From positions 1 through 9,519 of the forward strand of contig DATDTB010000074.1 of the NCBI GenBank assembly GCA_035291025.1: 9,519 nucleotides of DNA. Reading direction: 5' to 3'. The stretch is from DATDTB01 sp035291025 (GTDB taxonomy: Archaea > Iainarchaeota > Iainarchaeia > JAFGOX01 > DATDTB01). Of this stretch, positions 1 to 6,810 are shown piece after piece. The notes under the pieces are model-generated. The model made no database searches. It saw nothing but the letters and a program-made list of their open reading frames with translations, and was not told the DNA's origin. A program made the translations under genes and the position numbers. Positions within the stretch are counted from its first letter, which is position 1. Every line of letters starts with the position of its first letter.

Positions 1-216
1 GACCTGCGAGCCGCGGAGTTCTATTGCGTTCTCGCGCTGGACTAGTTCGCGGCGCCAAAAGCCCACGAGTTTTCGCCGAATCGCCTCGCCGAAGGGGCCG
101 TAGTCGTAAAAACCCGAAGGCGAGTCACTGTAAGCCTCGGCTGCGGGGTAGAAAATGCTGCGCTGCAACGCCAAGCTGTCAAGCTTTTCCCGGGCGCCAG
201 GCTTTTTCTGGGTCAT
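1..216 (-). CDS. glyS: Glycyl-tRNA synthetase, N-terminal part (runs off left edge)
   Basis: Reading the minus strand from an ATG at 216-214 gives 72 open codons to the window edge. The protein starts MTQKKPG and continues with residues 12-72, which resemble the start of archaeal/eukaryotic-type class II glycyl-tRNA synthetases: a 'LALQRSIFYPAAEAY' stretch in place of the usual RRGFF-PS-EIYGG, then the near-invariant GFYDYGP (residues 35-41) and 'LVGFWRRELV' (50-59), followed by the helix leading to class II motif 1. The enzyme charges tRNA-Gly with glycine in the cytoplasm. A fully open plus-strand frame overlaps this region, but only the minus frame gives a recognisable family. An AT-rich box about 30 nt upstream of the ATG suggests a nearly leaderless transcript. 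The catalytic core lies outside the window. Family call seen by motif; orthology inferred. Confidence 0.9.
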   Translation of the reverse strand, partial: MTQKKPGAREKLDSLALQRSIFYPAAEAYSDSPSGFYDYGPFGEAIRRKLVGFWRRELVQRENAIELRGSQV

Positions 217-242
217 TAGGAAAAGAACAAGTAAGGCAAGGC

Positions 243-250
243 ATTAAATT
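243..250 (-). promoter_or_regulatory. TATA-like box (palindromic ATTAAATT) of glyS
   Basis: The octamer ATTAAATT, read AATTTAAT on the minus strand, is centred about 30 nt upstream of the glyS ATG at 216. That is the spacing expected for an archaeal TATA box driving a transcript with little or no leader. It lies only 10 nt before the ATG of the divergent gene at 261, too close to be that gene's TATA box if 261 is its start. Spacing and composition are seen; function is inferred. Confidence 0.45.
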
Positions 251-260
251 ACTTTTGAAC

Positions 261-935
261 ATGCTTAAGCGCGTGGTGGAAAAAAGCGAAGTCGAAAAGT
301 TGAAGGACACGTTGAGGCTGGACCAAACCCGTTACGGCTTCCTCTCCGCGGTAATGCTCGCAGTTTCCGGCGGGATATTCATGATGTTCGTGACTTCCGC
401 AGCCATCGGCAGCTTCGCGTGCGTCGGGGCTTCCTGCTACCAAGTCTTCAGCGTCATAGGGTTCACGCTTCTCTCCGCGCTCGTTTGGGCGGTCGCGTAC
501 GCAAAACACCAAGGAAAACAGTACGTTGAATCGCTAACTCTTTCGCTCATTTCGCCTTTGATTTTCGCCACGCTCAGCGCCTTCGTCCTAGTGCAGGCAA
601 GCAACCCAAAGCTGGACGAGACCGCGGTTTTGGTTGAAAGCGCGCTCCAAGACCAGGGGACAACGCACTCATCCATGGTCAGTTACGCAACCGGAAGCGT
701 GGTCTCAAAGGCTCAATTGGCGGCGCGCCTCAAAATCAAGGACGCGCAACTGTGCTTCATTCCATTCACTCAAGGCAAGTTCACTGCAACGAGTTCGACA
801 ATCACTTACGAGGGCGGCGAGGGCCTTAGGCTGGAAATGCGCGCCAACTGCCAGGACGTCGTGGACAACGAACTTGGGTGCAGTTGCACGTTCAGCCCGT
901 GCTGCGCCGTGAAACTGGAAAAACCCAGCAGCTAA
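261..935 (+). CDS. Three-TM membrane protein with Cys-containing C-terminal domain, unknown function
   Basis: I do not recognise this 224-residue protein. The frame is open back to position 24, but the upstream part overlaps the glycyl-tRNA synthetase start and is Arg-rich without pattern, so ATG 261 is the sensible start; GTG at 273 or 276 is possible. A charged N-terminus (MLKRVVEKSEVEKLKD) precedes three hydrophobic segments at about 26-48, 62-82 and 92-112. The loop KHQGK after TM2 is positive and the N-terminus is basic, so the positive-inside rule puts the N-terminus inside and residues 113-224 outside the cell. That outer domain has six cysteines (165, 197, 207, 209, 214, 215), including CSC and CC, possibly disulfide-bonded. 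The next gene, also Cys-rich and exported, starts 44 bases later, so the two may be a surface pair. Function is unknown. Confidence 0.75.
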   Translation: MLKRVVEKSEVEKLKDTLRLDQTRYGFLSAVMLAVSGGIFMMFVTSAAIGSFACVGASCYQVFSVIGFTLLSALVWAVAYAKHQGKQYVESLTLSLISPLIFATLSAFVLVQASNPKLDETAVLVESALQDQGTTHSSMVSYATGSVVSKAQLAARLKIKDAQLCFIPFTQGKFTATSSTITYEGGEGLRLEMRANCQDVVDNELGCSCTFSPCCAVKLEKPSS

Positions 936-945
936 AAGTGGTGGT

Positions 946-954
946 TTTTTAAGG
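946..954 (+). promoter_or_regulatory. Possible TATA-like box of the Cys-rich secreted protein gene
   Basis: TTTTTTAAG lies about 30 nt before the ATG at 980, similar to the TATA-to-start distance at other first genes in this window. A second T-run (971-976) follows and, together with this one, could instead end transcripts from the gene at 261-935. The sequence is seen; the role is inferred from spacing. Confidence 0.3.
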
Positions 955-979
955 CAAAGCCGTTCTTGGTTTTTTTCAA

Positions 980-2878
980 ATGAAAAAAGGGAAAGCGTTC
1001 ACCGCATTGGCGTTCCTGGCGCTCGCATCGCTGATTGCGCCAGTGGCCCAAGCGCAGGCTTCTTCTGAATTCGTGGTAGGGCCGCTTCCAAGCCCGCCGG
1101 CGGGCGTTGACGCCGACGGAGCAATTGAAGGCGTTGTTTCGCCGGGCGGGTCATGCGAATCGCATTGGGACTGTCCAAGGGGGTATTACTGCAGTGACGG
1201 CGAATGCGTTTCCTGCAATTGCCCTGACAATTCAAGCTGCGGGGGCGGCAGCCAGTGCTTTTGCGACCACCCATGGCTGAACTGCGACGGCTTCAGCGGA
1301 AACGGCTGCGAGGCAAACACGAACACCAGCAACTCCAACTGCGGGGGCTGCGGGAAAGCCTGCACTGGGGGAAAAACTTGCCAAAACGGCGCGTGCGCGT
1401 GCCCTTCCGGGACAACTAACTGCGGGGGAACGTGCGCGAACTTGCAGTCGGACAATTCTCACTGCGGGGCTTGCGGGAACGCGTGCAGTGGCGGGAGCGC
1501 CTGCAAGAACGGCGAGTGCGGCTGCCCCCAAGGCACGATTGACTGCTTTGGCGAGTGCGTTAGCACTTCCAGCGACACTCAAAACTGCGGAGAGTGCGGC
1601 TTTCCGTGCGCGCAGGGCGACGACTGCGTCAACGGCTCATGCACTAACACTTTTGCATGCAACAGCTGCGCTGACTGCAGCGCAAAGCTGGCTCAGGGAT
1701 TCAATGTAGTGCTGGGCAGTTCGCTGAAGACGCCTTTACCCGACCCATTTAACGCCATCCTCAACCTTTTCACTGGAAACGTTTGGGCGTGCATTGAATG
1801 GGTTCCGCAAAGCCAAACCACGCAGCAAACCATTGACTGCCACGGCTCAACTATCTTCAACACGTTCCCGTACCCCAGCGTTGGAGTGAAAATCGACACT
1901 AGAAACCTTTCCCAGACCCAGCCGCCAACAATTACGGTGAAAAACTGCACAATAGTGAATGGAATGGGGGTTTACGTGGGGGAAAACCTCGCGTGGAACG
2001 ACTCGGGCAAGAAAGTAAACCTTTCACTTAAAAACAACAAGTTCCTGAATCCGTGGGCTGCGGGCGCCAGGATTGAAACGGGTGCGCACGTTGAACTGGA
2101 GAGAAACGTTTCACTACAACTGGACCAGTTCAACTATGCATCTTTCGTTAATATTTACGACTACGGGTTCCAAGTCGAGTACCCCTTGAGCGCCTCGGTG
2201 ACAAACAACTGCGCGTGCAATCACGGTGTCGACATATACGTGCCGCCTTACCACTGGGACAAGGAAACTCGAGACTTCGTTGAAAGCCCAGTGCAGGCGT
2301 CCGGTAACGTGTGCAACAAGTTCAACTACAGTGGCAGCGCCTTGAAATGCGTTGACTCGCCAAAATGCGATGGCGGAACTGGATGCGGGGACTGGCTGCG
2401 TTGCTCGACGGCCGCAGAGGACTGCCCCATTGGCTACGGGTGCTGCAACGGCGACTGCGTTGAATCCCTATCAGATTCAAGGTGCGCGTGCCCCGTTGGC
2501 ACTTCTCGCTGCGTCTCCAATGGAACTCTTACGTGCAGCAATTCAAGGACTGACCCGCAGAACTGCGGCGGGTGCGCCTCGCAGTCACAGGGAGAAGACT
2601 GCCTGGCCAAGGGAGAGGCCTGCTTCCTTGGAAACTGCGGTGTGGTGGCATGCACAACTAACAGCGGCTGCGCGGCTCTAGGCAATGACTACAAGTGCTG
2701 CGGCTCGGAAAACGCAGGCGTCAAGGCCTGCACCAACGTCAACAACGCATACTCCTTGCTGAACTGCGGGTCGTGCGGGAACGTTTGCGGTTCCGGCGGG
2801 AACGTGGGCAGGCCGTTTTGCTGCCCGTCCAGTGGAACGTTTGCGTGTTCGTCGGCGCCGTGCCCGCCGCCCTTGTGA
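980..2878 (+). CDS. Secreted Cys-rich repeat protein with central beta-helix-like domain
   Basis: This 632-residue protein opens with a clear signal peptide (MKKGK, hydrophobic core 7-22, likely cleavage after AQA near 24-26), so it is probably exported. About 70 residues are Cys. Residues 57-225 hold Cys-rich units of the type NCGxCGxxC-xxGxxCxxGxC-xCPxGTxxCxGxC. The CGxCG cores start at C121, C162 and C203, exactly 41 residues (123 bases) apart. Residues about 227-450 are Cys-poor and beta-rich ('QTIDCHGSTI', 'TITVKNCTIVNGMGVYV', 'VNLSLKNNKFLN', 'SASVTNNCACNHGVDIYV'), which looks like a right-handed parallel beta-helix. Cys-rich units return at 457-628, with degenerate NCGGC (528-532) and NCGSCGNVC (595-603). 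No C-terminal membrane anchor is visible. Beta-helices in exported proteins often bind or cut polysaccharides or act in adhesion, but I see no catalytic signature, so adhesion or cell-surface structure is a guess. Confidence 0.85.
   Translation: MKKGKAFTALAFLALASLIAPVAQAQASSEFVVGPLPSPPAGVDADGAIEGVVSPGGSCESHWDCPRGYYCSDGECVSCNCPDNSSCGGGSQCFCDHPWLNCDGFSGNGCEANTNTSNSNCGGCGKACTGGKTCQNGACACPSGTTNCGGTCANLQSDNSHCGACGNACSGGSACKNGECGCPQGTIDCFGECVSTSSDTQNCGECGFPCAQGDDCVNGSCTNTFACNSCADCSAKLAQGFNVVLGSSLKTPLPDPFNAILNLFTGNVWACIEWVPQSQTTQQTIDCHGSTIFNTFPYPSVGVKIDTRNLSQTQPPTITVKNCTIVNGMGVYVGENLAWNDSGKKVNLSLKNNKFLNPWAAGARIETGAHVELERNVSLQLDQFNYASFVNIYDYGFQVEYPLSASVTNNCACNHGVDIYVPPYHWDKETRDFVESPVQASGNVCNKFNYSGSALKCVDSPKCDGGTGCGDWLRCSTAAEDCPIGYGCCNGDCVESLSDSRCACPVGTSRCVSNGTLTCSNSRTDPQNCGGCASQSQGEDCLAKGEACFLGNCGVVACTTNSGCAALGNDYKCCGSENAGVKACTNVNNAYSLLNCGSCGNVCGSGGNVGRPFCCPSSGTFACSSAPCPPPL
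1338..1618 (+). repeat. In-gene tandem repeat, 123-base period (41-residue Cys units)
   Basis: Three copies of the aac/cac-tgc-ggx-xxx-tgc-gg core begin near 1338, 1461 and 1584, giving an exact 123-base period within the Cys-rich secreted gene. Units encode CGxCGxxCxxGxxCxxGxC followed by CPxGTxxCxGxC. Copies have diverged at third codon positions but keep all Cys positions, suggesting selection on the protein. Seen directly. Confidence 0.75.
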
Positions 2879-3026
2879 AGGGGAAAAAACGCAACGATTC
2901 AGTAAAGGCTTTAAGTCTTGCGCTGGTTCTTTTACGTAGGCGAAACTCGAACTGAAAAAGACTTGTTTTAGTTGACGCAAAAGGACATTCTTAGTTTTTA
3001 GTCCGAAAAAAAGACCATGCCCAACG

Positions 3027-3034
3027 CCTAAATC
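3027..3034 (+). promoter_or_regulatory. Possible TATA box of the thermosome gene
   Basis: The AT-rich CCTAAATC lies about 45 nt before the ATG. With archaeal TATA-to-start-site spacing of about 26 nt, transcription would begin near 3055 and give a leader of about 20 nt that keeps the ribosome binding site. Match to consensus is only moderate; the CTTTAAGT at 2909-2916 is an alternative with a longer leader. Confidence 0.3.
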
Positions 3035-3061
3035 AATGGGCTTGGGAAAAAAGGAGAAAAA

Positions 3062-3068
3062 GGGGGAG
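3062..3068 (+). promoter_or_regulatory. Shine-Dalgarno site of the thermosome gene
   Basis: GGGGGAG ends 7 nt before the ATG at 3076 and pairs with the 3' end of archaeal 16S rRNA through GGAG. It fixes the start at 3076. It is the clearest ribosome binding site in the window; most other first genes here look leaderless. Confidence 0.65.
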
Positions 3069-3075
3069 TGGAAAA

Positions 3076-4746
3076 ATGTCAAATGGTGCAAGCAGGCTGC
3101 AGCAACCAATTATTTTACTGGCGGAAGGCTCGAATAGGGTGCGCGGAAGGTCGGCGCAGAAAATGAACATTGAAGTCGCGAAACTCGTGGCGGGAGCAGT
3201 GAAAACCACCCTTGGGCCGAAGGGGATGGACAAGATGCTCGTGGACGAGCTCGGCGACATCACGATCACGAACGACGGCGCGACCATCCTAGAAAACATG
3301 TCAATAGACCACCCAGTCGGGAAAATGCTCGTCGAAGTAGCGAAGACGCAGGACAACGAAGTAGGCGACGGCACCACGAGCGTTGTCGTAATCGCCGGTG
3401 AACTGTTAAAGGAAGCCGAGAGGCTCTTGGAGCAAGACATTCACCCCTCTCTCATCGTCAAGGGTTACCGAATGGCTGCAGAAAGGGCTGCGGAAGAGTT
3501 GGACAAGCTCTCCGACAAGGTCACCGTGAAGGACAAAGGCGTTCTGTTAAAGATTGCAAGCACTTCAATGACTGGAAAGGCCGCCGAAGGCAAGGACATT
3601 TTGTCAAACTTGCTCATTGACGCCATTGAACAAGTCAAGACCGAGGAAAACGGCAAAGTCGTTGTGGACTTGGACCAGATCAAGATCGAGAAAAAGGAAG
3701 GCGGCTCGCTCAACGACTCCAAGCTCATTCAAGGCATCGTCATTGACAAGGAACGCGTCCACCCAGGCATGCCCAAGGAAGTAAAGAACGCAAAGATCGC
3801 GTTGCTTGACTGCGCGCTCGAAATAAAGGAAACCGAGACTGATGCGAAGATTCAGATAACTGACCCGTCGCAATTGCAGGCGTTCCTGGACCAGGAAGAG
3901 GACATGCTGAGGAAGATGGTAGCAGCCATAAAGAAGTCCGGCGCAACCGTTGTCTTTTGCCAGAAGGGAATTGACGACTTGGCCCAGCACTTCCTTTCAA
4001 GGGAAGGAATAATGGCCGCGCGCCGCGTCAAGAAGTCGGACATTGAAAAGCTCGCCAGCGCGACCGGCGGCAAGATCGAGACCCGCGTGCAAGACCTCAC
4101 CCCTCAAAGCCTTGGCTTCGCTGGAAAGGCTTACGAAAAGAAGATCGCGGGCGATTCAATGATTTTCGTCGAAGAATGCAAGGACGCCAAAGCCGTTACA
4201 TTGCTGCTCAGGGGCGGCGCGTCGCACGTAATAGACGAAGCAGAACGCGCAACGCACGACGCCTTGGGCGCGGTTTCATCGGCAATAGAGGACGGGTTCG
4301 TCACCACGGGCGGTGGCTCGGTGCACATAGAGCTCGCGTTGAGGTTGAAGAATTACGCGAAAACAGTCGGCGGCCGGGAGCAATTGGCAATTGAGTCTTT
4401 CGCGGACGCCTTGGAAGTAGTCCCGAGGACGCTTGCCGAAACCGCGGGAATGGACCCCATTGACTTGCTCGTGGAATTGAGGGCAAAGCACGAAAAAGAC
4501 AAGAGCGAAGGACGCTATTACGGCGTGAACGTCTTCACCCGCAAGACCGAGGACATGAAAAAGCTCGGCGTCATAGAGCCCACGAGGCTGCACAAGCAAG
4601 CCGTTTCCTCCGCCAGCGAGGCCGCGGAACTCATTTTGAGGATTGACGACATAATCGCGGCGCAAGGCAAGAGCTCCGGGGGCCCGGGCGGGCCCGGAGG
4701 CATGCCTCCAGGCATGGGCGGAATGGGCGGCGGCGACTTCGATTAA
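3076..4746 (+). CDS. Thermosome subunit (group II chaperonin)
   Basis: The 556-residue length and motifs match archaeal thermosome subunits, which form a cytoplasmic double-ring ATPase that folds proteins with a built-in lid. Visible motifs are QQPIILLAEG near the N-terminus, TLGPKGMDKML (45-55, phosphate loop), NDGATIL (66-72), GDGTTS (97-102, with Asp98) and HDA with Asp395, which aligns with the second catalytic Asp of chaperonins. AIESFADALEVVPRTLAETAGMD and YGVNVF mark the lower equatorial domain. The tail is Gly/Met-rich (about 533-556), as in many archaeal subunits. One oddity is TTGGGSVHIEL (residues about 410-420), where the family usually has PGGGAxE, so a conserved Glu is His417 here. 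The gene stands alone with its own ribosome binding site; heat regulation is likely for the family but not visible here. Confidence 0.97.
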   Translation: MSNGASRLQQPIILLAEGSNRVRGRSAQKMNIEVAKLVAGAVKTTLGPKGMDKMLVDELGDITITNDGATILENMSIDHPVGKMLVEVAKTQDNEVGDGTTSVVVIAGELLKEAERLLEQDIHPSLIVKGYRMAAERAAEELDKLSDKVTVKDKGVLLKIASTSMTGKAAEGKDILSNLLIDAIEQVKTEENGKVVVDLDQIKIEKKEGGSLNDSKLIQGIVIDKERVHPGMPKEVKNAKIALLDCALEIKETETDAKIQITDPSQLQAFLDQEEDMLRKMVAAIKKSGATVVFCQKGIDDLAQHFLSREGIMAARRVKKSDIEKLASATGGKIETRVQDLTPQSLGFAGKAYEKKIAGDSMIFVEECKDAKAVTLLLRGGASHVIDEAERATHDALGAVSSAIEDGFVTTGGGSVHIELALRLKNYAKTVGGREQLAIESFADALEVVPRTLAETAGMDPIDLLVELRAKHEKDKSEGRYYGVNVFTRKTEDMKKLGVIEPTRLHKQAVSSASEAAELILRIDDIIAAQGKSSGGPGGPGGMPPGMGGMGGGDFD

Positions 4747-4763
4747 GAAACTCCACTCGCTCC

Positions 4764-4806
4764 CTTTTTCTTTATTTTCTCTCTTTTGCCTTTTTTTACT
4801 TGTTTT
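4764..4806 (+). terminator. T-rich terminator after the thermosome gene
   Basis: Runs of T (CCCTTTTTC, TTTATTTTC, CTCTTTTG, CCTTTTTTTAC, TGTTTTCC) follow 17 nt after the stop codon. Archaeal RNA polymerase terminates at such tracts without a hairpin. The location between convergent genes supports the call. Confidence 0.6.
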
Positions 4807-4818
4807 CCTGTTGTTTGG

Positions 4819-4830
4819 AAAAAAGAAAAA
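4819..4830 (-). terminator. T-tract terminator of the protease-Nudix operon
   Basis: The plus strand has AAAAAAGAAAAA, which is TTTTTCTTTTTT on the minus strand, directly after the Nudix stop codon at 4834. This is typical of archaeal intrinsic termination. It faces the thermosome terminator, so the 87-base convergent gap serves both genes. Confidence 0.55.
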
Positions 4831-4833
4831 GTG

Positions 4834-5280
4834 TCAAGAATACGCCTTCAGGAAATCCAAAGGGTACTTCGCACCCGACAGGTAGTCAGCCACGACCAGT
4901 TCGTTGACGGACTCTCTTTGCTGGCTTGCGGGAATCTCCTTGAATTCCTTGAAAGAAACCCACTTCACTTCCTGCAAGTCCGGCGGGCACGTTAGGGTGC
5001 CGCTGAGCGGTGTTGCGTGGAAAATGAACTTCACGACGCAGTCGCCGTTGGGCCGTTTAGGGTTTTGGTAAACTCCAACCAAGTAATCCAGCCGCACTTC
5101 CAGCCCTGTTTCCTCTTCAATTTCCCTCTTGGCGCAGTCAGTAATCTTCTCGCCTTCCTCCAATCCTCCAAGGGGAAAGTTCCACAAGCCCGCGATTCCC
5201 TTCTTTTTTTCCCTCACAATCACGAACTTTCCGTCTTTCACGACAAGGCCGCCGGCGACTATTTTGACCACGCCCGCCAT
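4834..5280 (-). CDS. Nudix hydrolase
   Basis: The 148-residue protein has a complete Nudix box at residues 38-60, fitting GX5EX7REUXEEXGU: GGLEEGE, seven residues, then REIEEETGL. This loop-helix binds the metal ions for hydrolysis of a nucleoside diphosphate linked to another group. Flanking strands (VKIVAGGLVVKDGKFVIV before, WNFPLGG just ahead) match the ADP-ribose/NTP-type Nudix fold of usual length. Substrate cannot be fixed from sequence; nucleotide-pool cleaning or ADP-ribose/NADH-type substrates are options. The start ATG at 5280-5278 lies only 9 bases after the upstream membrane protease stop on the same strand, so the two are almost certainly co-transcribed, though no functional link is known to me. 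Confidence 0.93.
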   Translation of the reverse strand: MAGVVKIVAGGLVVKDGKFVIVREKKKGIAGLWNFPLGGLEEGEKITDCAKREIEEETGLEVRLDYLVGVYQNPKRPNGDCVVKFIFHATPLSGTLTCPPDLQEVKWVSFKEFKEIPASQQRESVNELVVADYLSGAKYPLDFLKAYS

Positions 5281-5289
5281 TCTCCTTGC

Positions 5290-6711
5290 TCACCTGAAAG
5301 CGTTCAAGAGCCACGGCAACGCGTTGAAGACGATCAGCACCAAAACAAGGACGCTCATGTTCTTGTAAAAGAAGTGCTGCGCCTTCTTGCGGTCGCCGTT
5401 GAAAAAGCGCGCCAAATAGTAACCCATCAGCTCCGGCTGGAGCCTGCCGCCGTCAGTGGGCCCTATTGACAAGAAGTTGAACAGGGAAAGGAGCAAGTTA
5501 AGCAAACCCATCCAGAACAGCACACGAATGGCGAGCGCGACTTCATTGTAGTACAACGGCGGCTCGACTTTCTCTGTTTCAAGGTTCAACTGCAGCCCCA
5601 AAGTGCCGAACTGGCCAAGCATCGCCCGCTTTTCCTCCAGCAAAACCCCGTTTTCGTCCCTGAAAACCACTAAAACGCTTTGGCCGGCGTGTTCGGGGCC
5701 AGTGTAAGAGGAAATGGACGCGCGCGAAGTTATCGAGTTGCCGTTGACTGAAACAAGTTCCCAGCCCGGCCTTACCCTGAGGGCTGCTGCCGCGCTCAAC
5801 GCGCCCTCGCCGCACAAGCCCTCGCGTTCGGTTATCCCTGTCACGATAGCCTTTGTCACTGCGGCGTTTTCCAGGGACTCTGAGAAAGGCTGCAAGTACA
5901 AGCCCAAGGCAAACAAGAGCACTGCAACCAAAGCGAACACCGCAAAGTTTGCAGCGGCTCCTGCGGCGAGTATCTTGAACCTGTGGTACGGGTCCAAGGC
6001 GTTGAATTTTTTCTCGTCCGGTTCCGCGAACGCCCCCACTGGGAGTAAACCCGCGGCGAGGAGTCCAACACTTTCCAAGCCCGAGCGGAAGCGCTGCATT
6101 AACACCCCGTGGCTTAATTCGTGAACGAACATTGCGACCATTAACGCGATCCACCCCTCAATCAAGGGAATTGACACGCCAAAACCCGGCAGCGAGACCC
6201 CGGGGAGGACTGGGGCGACTGTTGGGCAAGTCTTTTTCGCTTCAAGTATTCCCTGGACCACTGTGAAACTGTAGTCGCCCAAGGCTACGACGAGGAAGAA
6301 GCTCAAGCCAAACAACGTCATCAATGGGACGGAAAGCGCCCTGCCAAACTCGGAAATCAAGCCGAACTGCTGCGAGTAAACAAACCACCAGTTCAGTGAC
6401 GCGAAAACGATTGCGCCAAAGACGAACAAGACTGAGTTGTAAGGGCTCTTGTGCCTTGAAAGCACGTAATGCAGCCCGAACAAGCCCGTTCCAAGGACTA
6501 TTCCAAGCGTCGCCATCAGTTCAACGGAGCGCCCGTGGGCCTTGGAAAAGTCGGTAACGCGGTCAGTGAGCCACTTGGACTTGTGCATGAACAAGAACTG
6601 CGGCTTTCCCTTGGACAAGTAAGAATAAAGGACTGGGACTAGGACTAACAACGCGTAAGCCGTGAGGACGGGTTGTCCTTCAACGAACCCCTGCAGAATT
6701 GCCAAGACCAT
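5290..6711 (-). CDS. Site-2-protease-type M50 membrane metalloprotease with PDZ-like domain
   Basis: The 473-residue multi-pass protein belongs to the M50 intramembrane protease family, which cuts membrane-bound substrates within the bilayer, often releasing regulators. The zinc motif HExxH is HELSH at 197-201, inside a hydrophobic helix (183-203). The third ligand is in the TDGGR motif (419-423, Asp420), preceded by a hydrophobic stretch (391-415). AAGAAANF (249-256) matches the conserved AG-A-N helix. A PDZ-like region lies at about 283-360 ('LRVRPGWELVSVNGNSI'). Further TM segments are near 15-32, 65-84, 92-112, 127-146, 250-272 and 451-470. All catalytic parts are present, so it should be active; the substrate is unknown. 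It heads a two-gene operon with the Nudix gene. A palindromic AT box about 30 nt upstream suggests a leaderless transcript. Confidence 0.95.
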   Translation of the reverse strand: MVLAILQGFVEGQPVLTAYALLVLVPVLYSYLSKGKPQFLFMHKSKWLTDRVTDFSKAHGRSVELMATLGIVLGTGLFGLHYVLSRHKSPYNSVLFVFGAIVFASLNWWFVYSQQFGLISEFGRALSVPLMTLFGLSFFLVVALGDYSFTVVQGILEAKKTCPTVAPVLPGVSLPGFGVSIPLIEGWIALMVAMFVHELSHGVLMQRFRSGLESVGLLAAGLLPVGAFAEPDEKKFNALDPYHRFKILAAGAAANFAVFALVAVLLFALGLYLQPFSESLENAAVTKAIVTGITEREGLCGEGALSAAAALRVRPGWELVSVNGNSITSRASISSYTGPEHAGQSVLVVFRDENGVLLEEKRAMLGQFGTLGLQLNLETEKVEPPLYYNEVALAIRVLFWMGLLNLLLSLFNFLSIGPTDGGRLQPELMGYYLARFFNGDRKKAQHFFYKNMSVLVLVLIVFNALPWLLNAFR

Positions 6712-6733
6712 TTCGTGCGAACCAAAAAAAGTG

Positions 6734-6747
6734 CTTTTAATTAAAAG
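6734..6747 (-). promoter_or_regulatory. Palindromic TATA box of the protease operon
   Basis: CTTTTAATTAAAAG is a perfect 14-bp palindrome centred about 30 nt before the protease ATG at 6711. Its AT core fits an archaeal TATA element giving a very short leader. Being symmetric, it could also be an operator or direct TBP in either orientation. Another TATA-like element, GGCTATAAAGCC (6767-6778), lies further upstream. Confidence 0.5.
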
Positions 6748-6810
6748 ACTATTACTCCAGGAAAGGGCTATAAAGCCATTCGCATGAAGTCAAGGGAAAA
6801 CACAATTACG

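Larger units (their letters stand above)
2879..3075. other. Non-coding spacer before the thermosome gene
   Basis: This 197-base gap has no convincing gene on either strand. It has short T-runs (for example around 2961-2965 and 2994-2999) that could end transcripts from the Cys-rich gene. TATA-like CTTTAAGT lies at about 2909-2916, and a second TATA-like stretch and purine-rich leader sit just before the thermosome start. A weak inverted repeat, GCCCA (3019-3023) with TGGGC (3037-3041), is present but too short to call an RNA structure. Confidence 0.5.

Noticed and set aside
1..45. Possible C-terminal tail of a plus-strand gene in frame 1, ending at TAG 43-45
   Set aside because: Only 14 codons and opposite the glycyl-tRNA synthetase coding strand; chance opening.
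24..260. N-terminal extension of the membrane protein on the plus strand
   Set aside because: Low-complexity Arg/Pro/Ser composition with no pattern, and it lies opposite the recognisable glycyl-tRNA synthetase start. The ATG at 261 gives a normal membrane-protein N-terminus.
1232..1582. Antisense 116-residue frame inside the Cys-rich gene
   Set aside because: Ala/Val/Arg-rich mirror of GC-rich Cys codons; no start signal or family resemblance.
1338..1618. CRISPR or DNA-level repeat array
   Set aside because: The 123-base period is codon-locked Cys repeats within a gene, with diverged bases and no spacers.
3019..3041. Hairpin or riboswitch before the thermosome gene
   Set aside because: Only 5-bp arms with a 13-nt loop; not distinguishable from chance.
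2678..3109. Antisense 143-residue frame covering the spacer before the thermosome
   Set aside because: Spans two genes' ends, is unpatterned and rich in Arg runs, and would run through the thermosome start and its Shine-Dalgarno site.
5017..5469. Plus-strand 150-residue frame opposite the Nudix and protease genes
   Set aside because: It crosses the junction of two well-recognised minus-strand genes and has no recognisable features.
5579..6154. Minus-strand 191-residue frame within the protease gene
   Set aside because: Out of frame with the protease, whose HELSH, PDZ-like and TDGGR motifs lie in the other frame.
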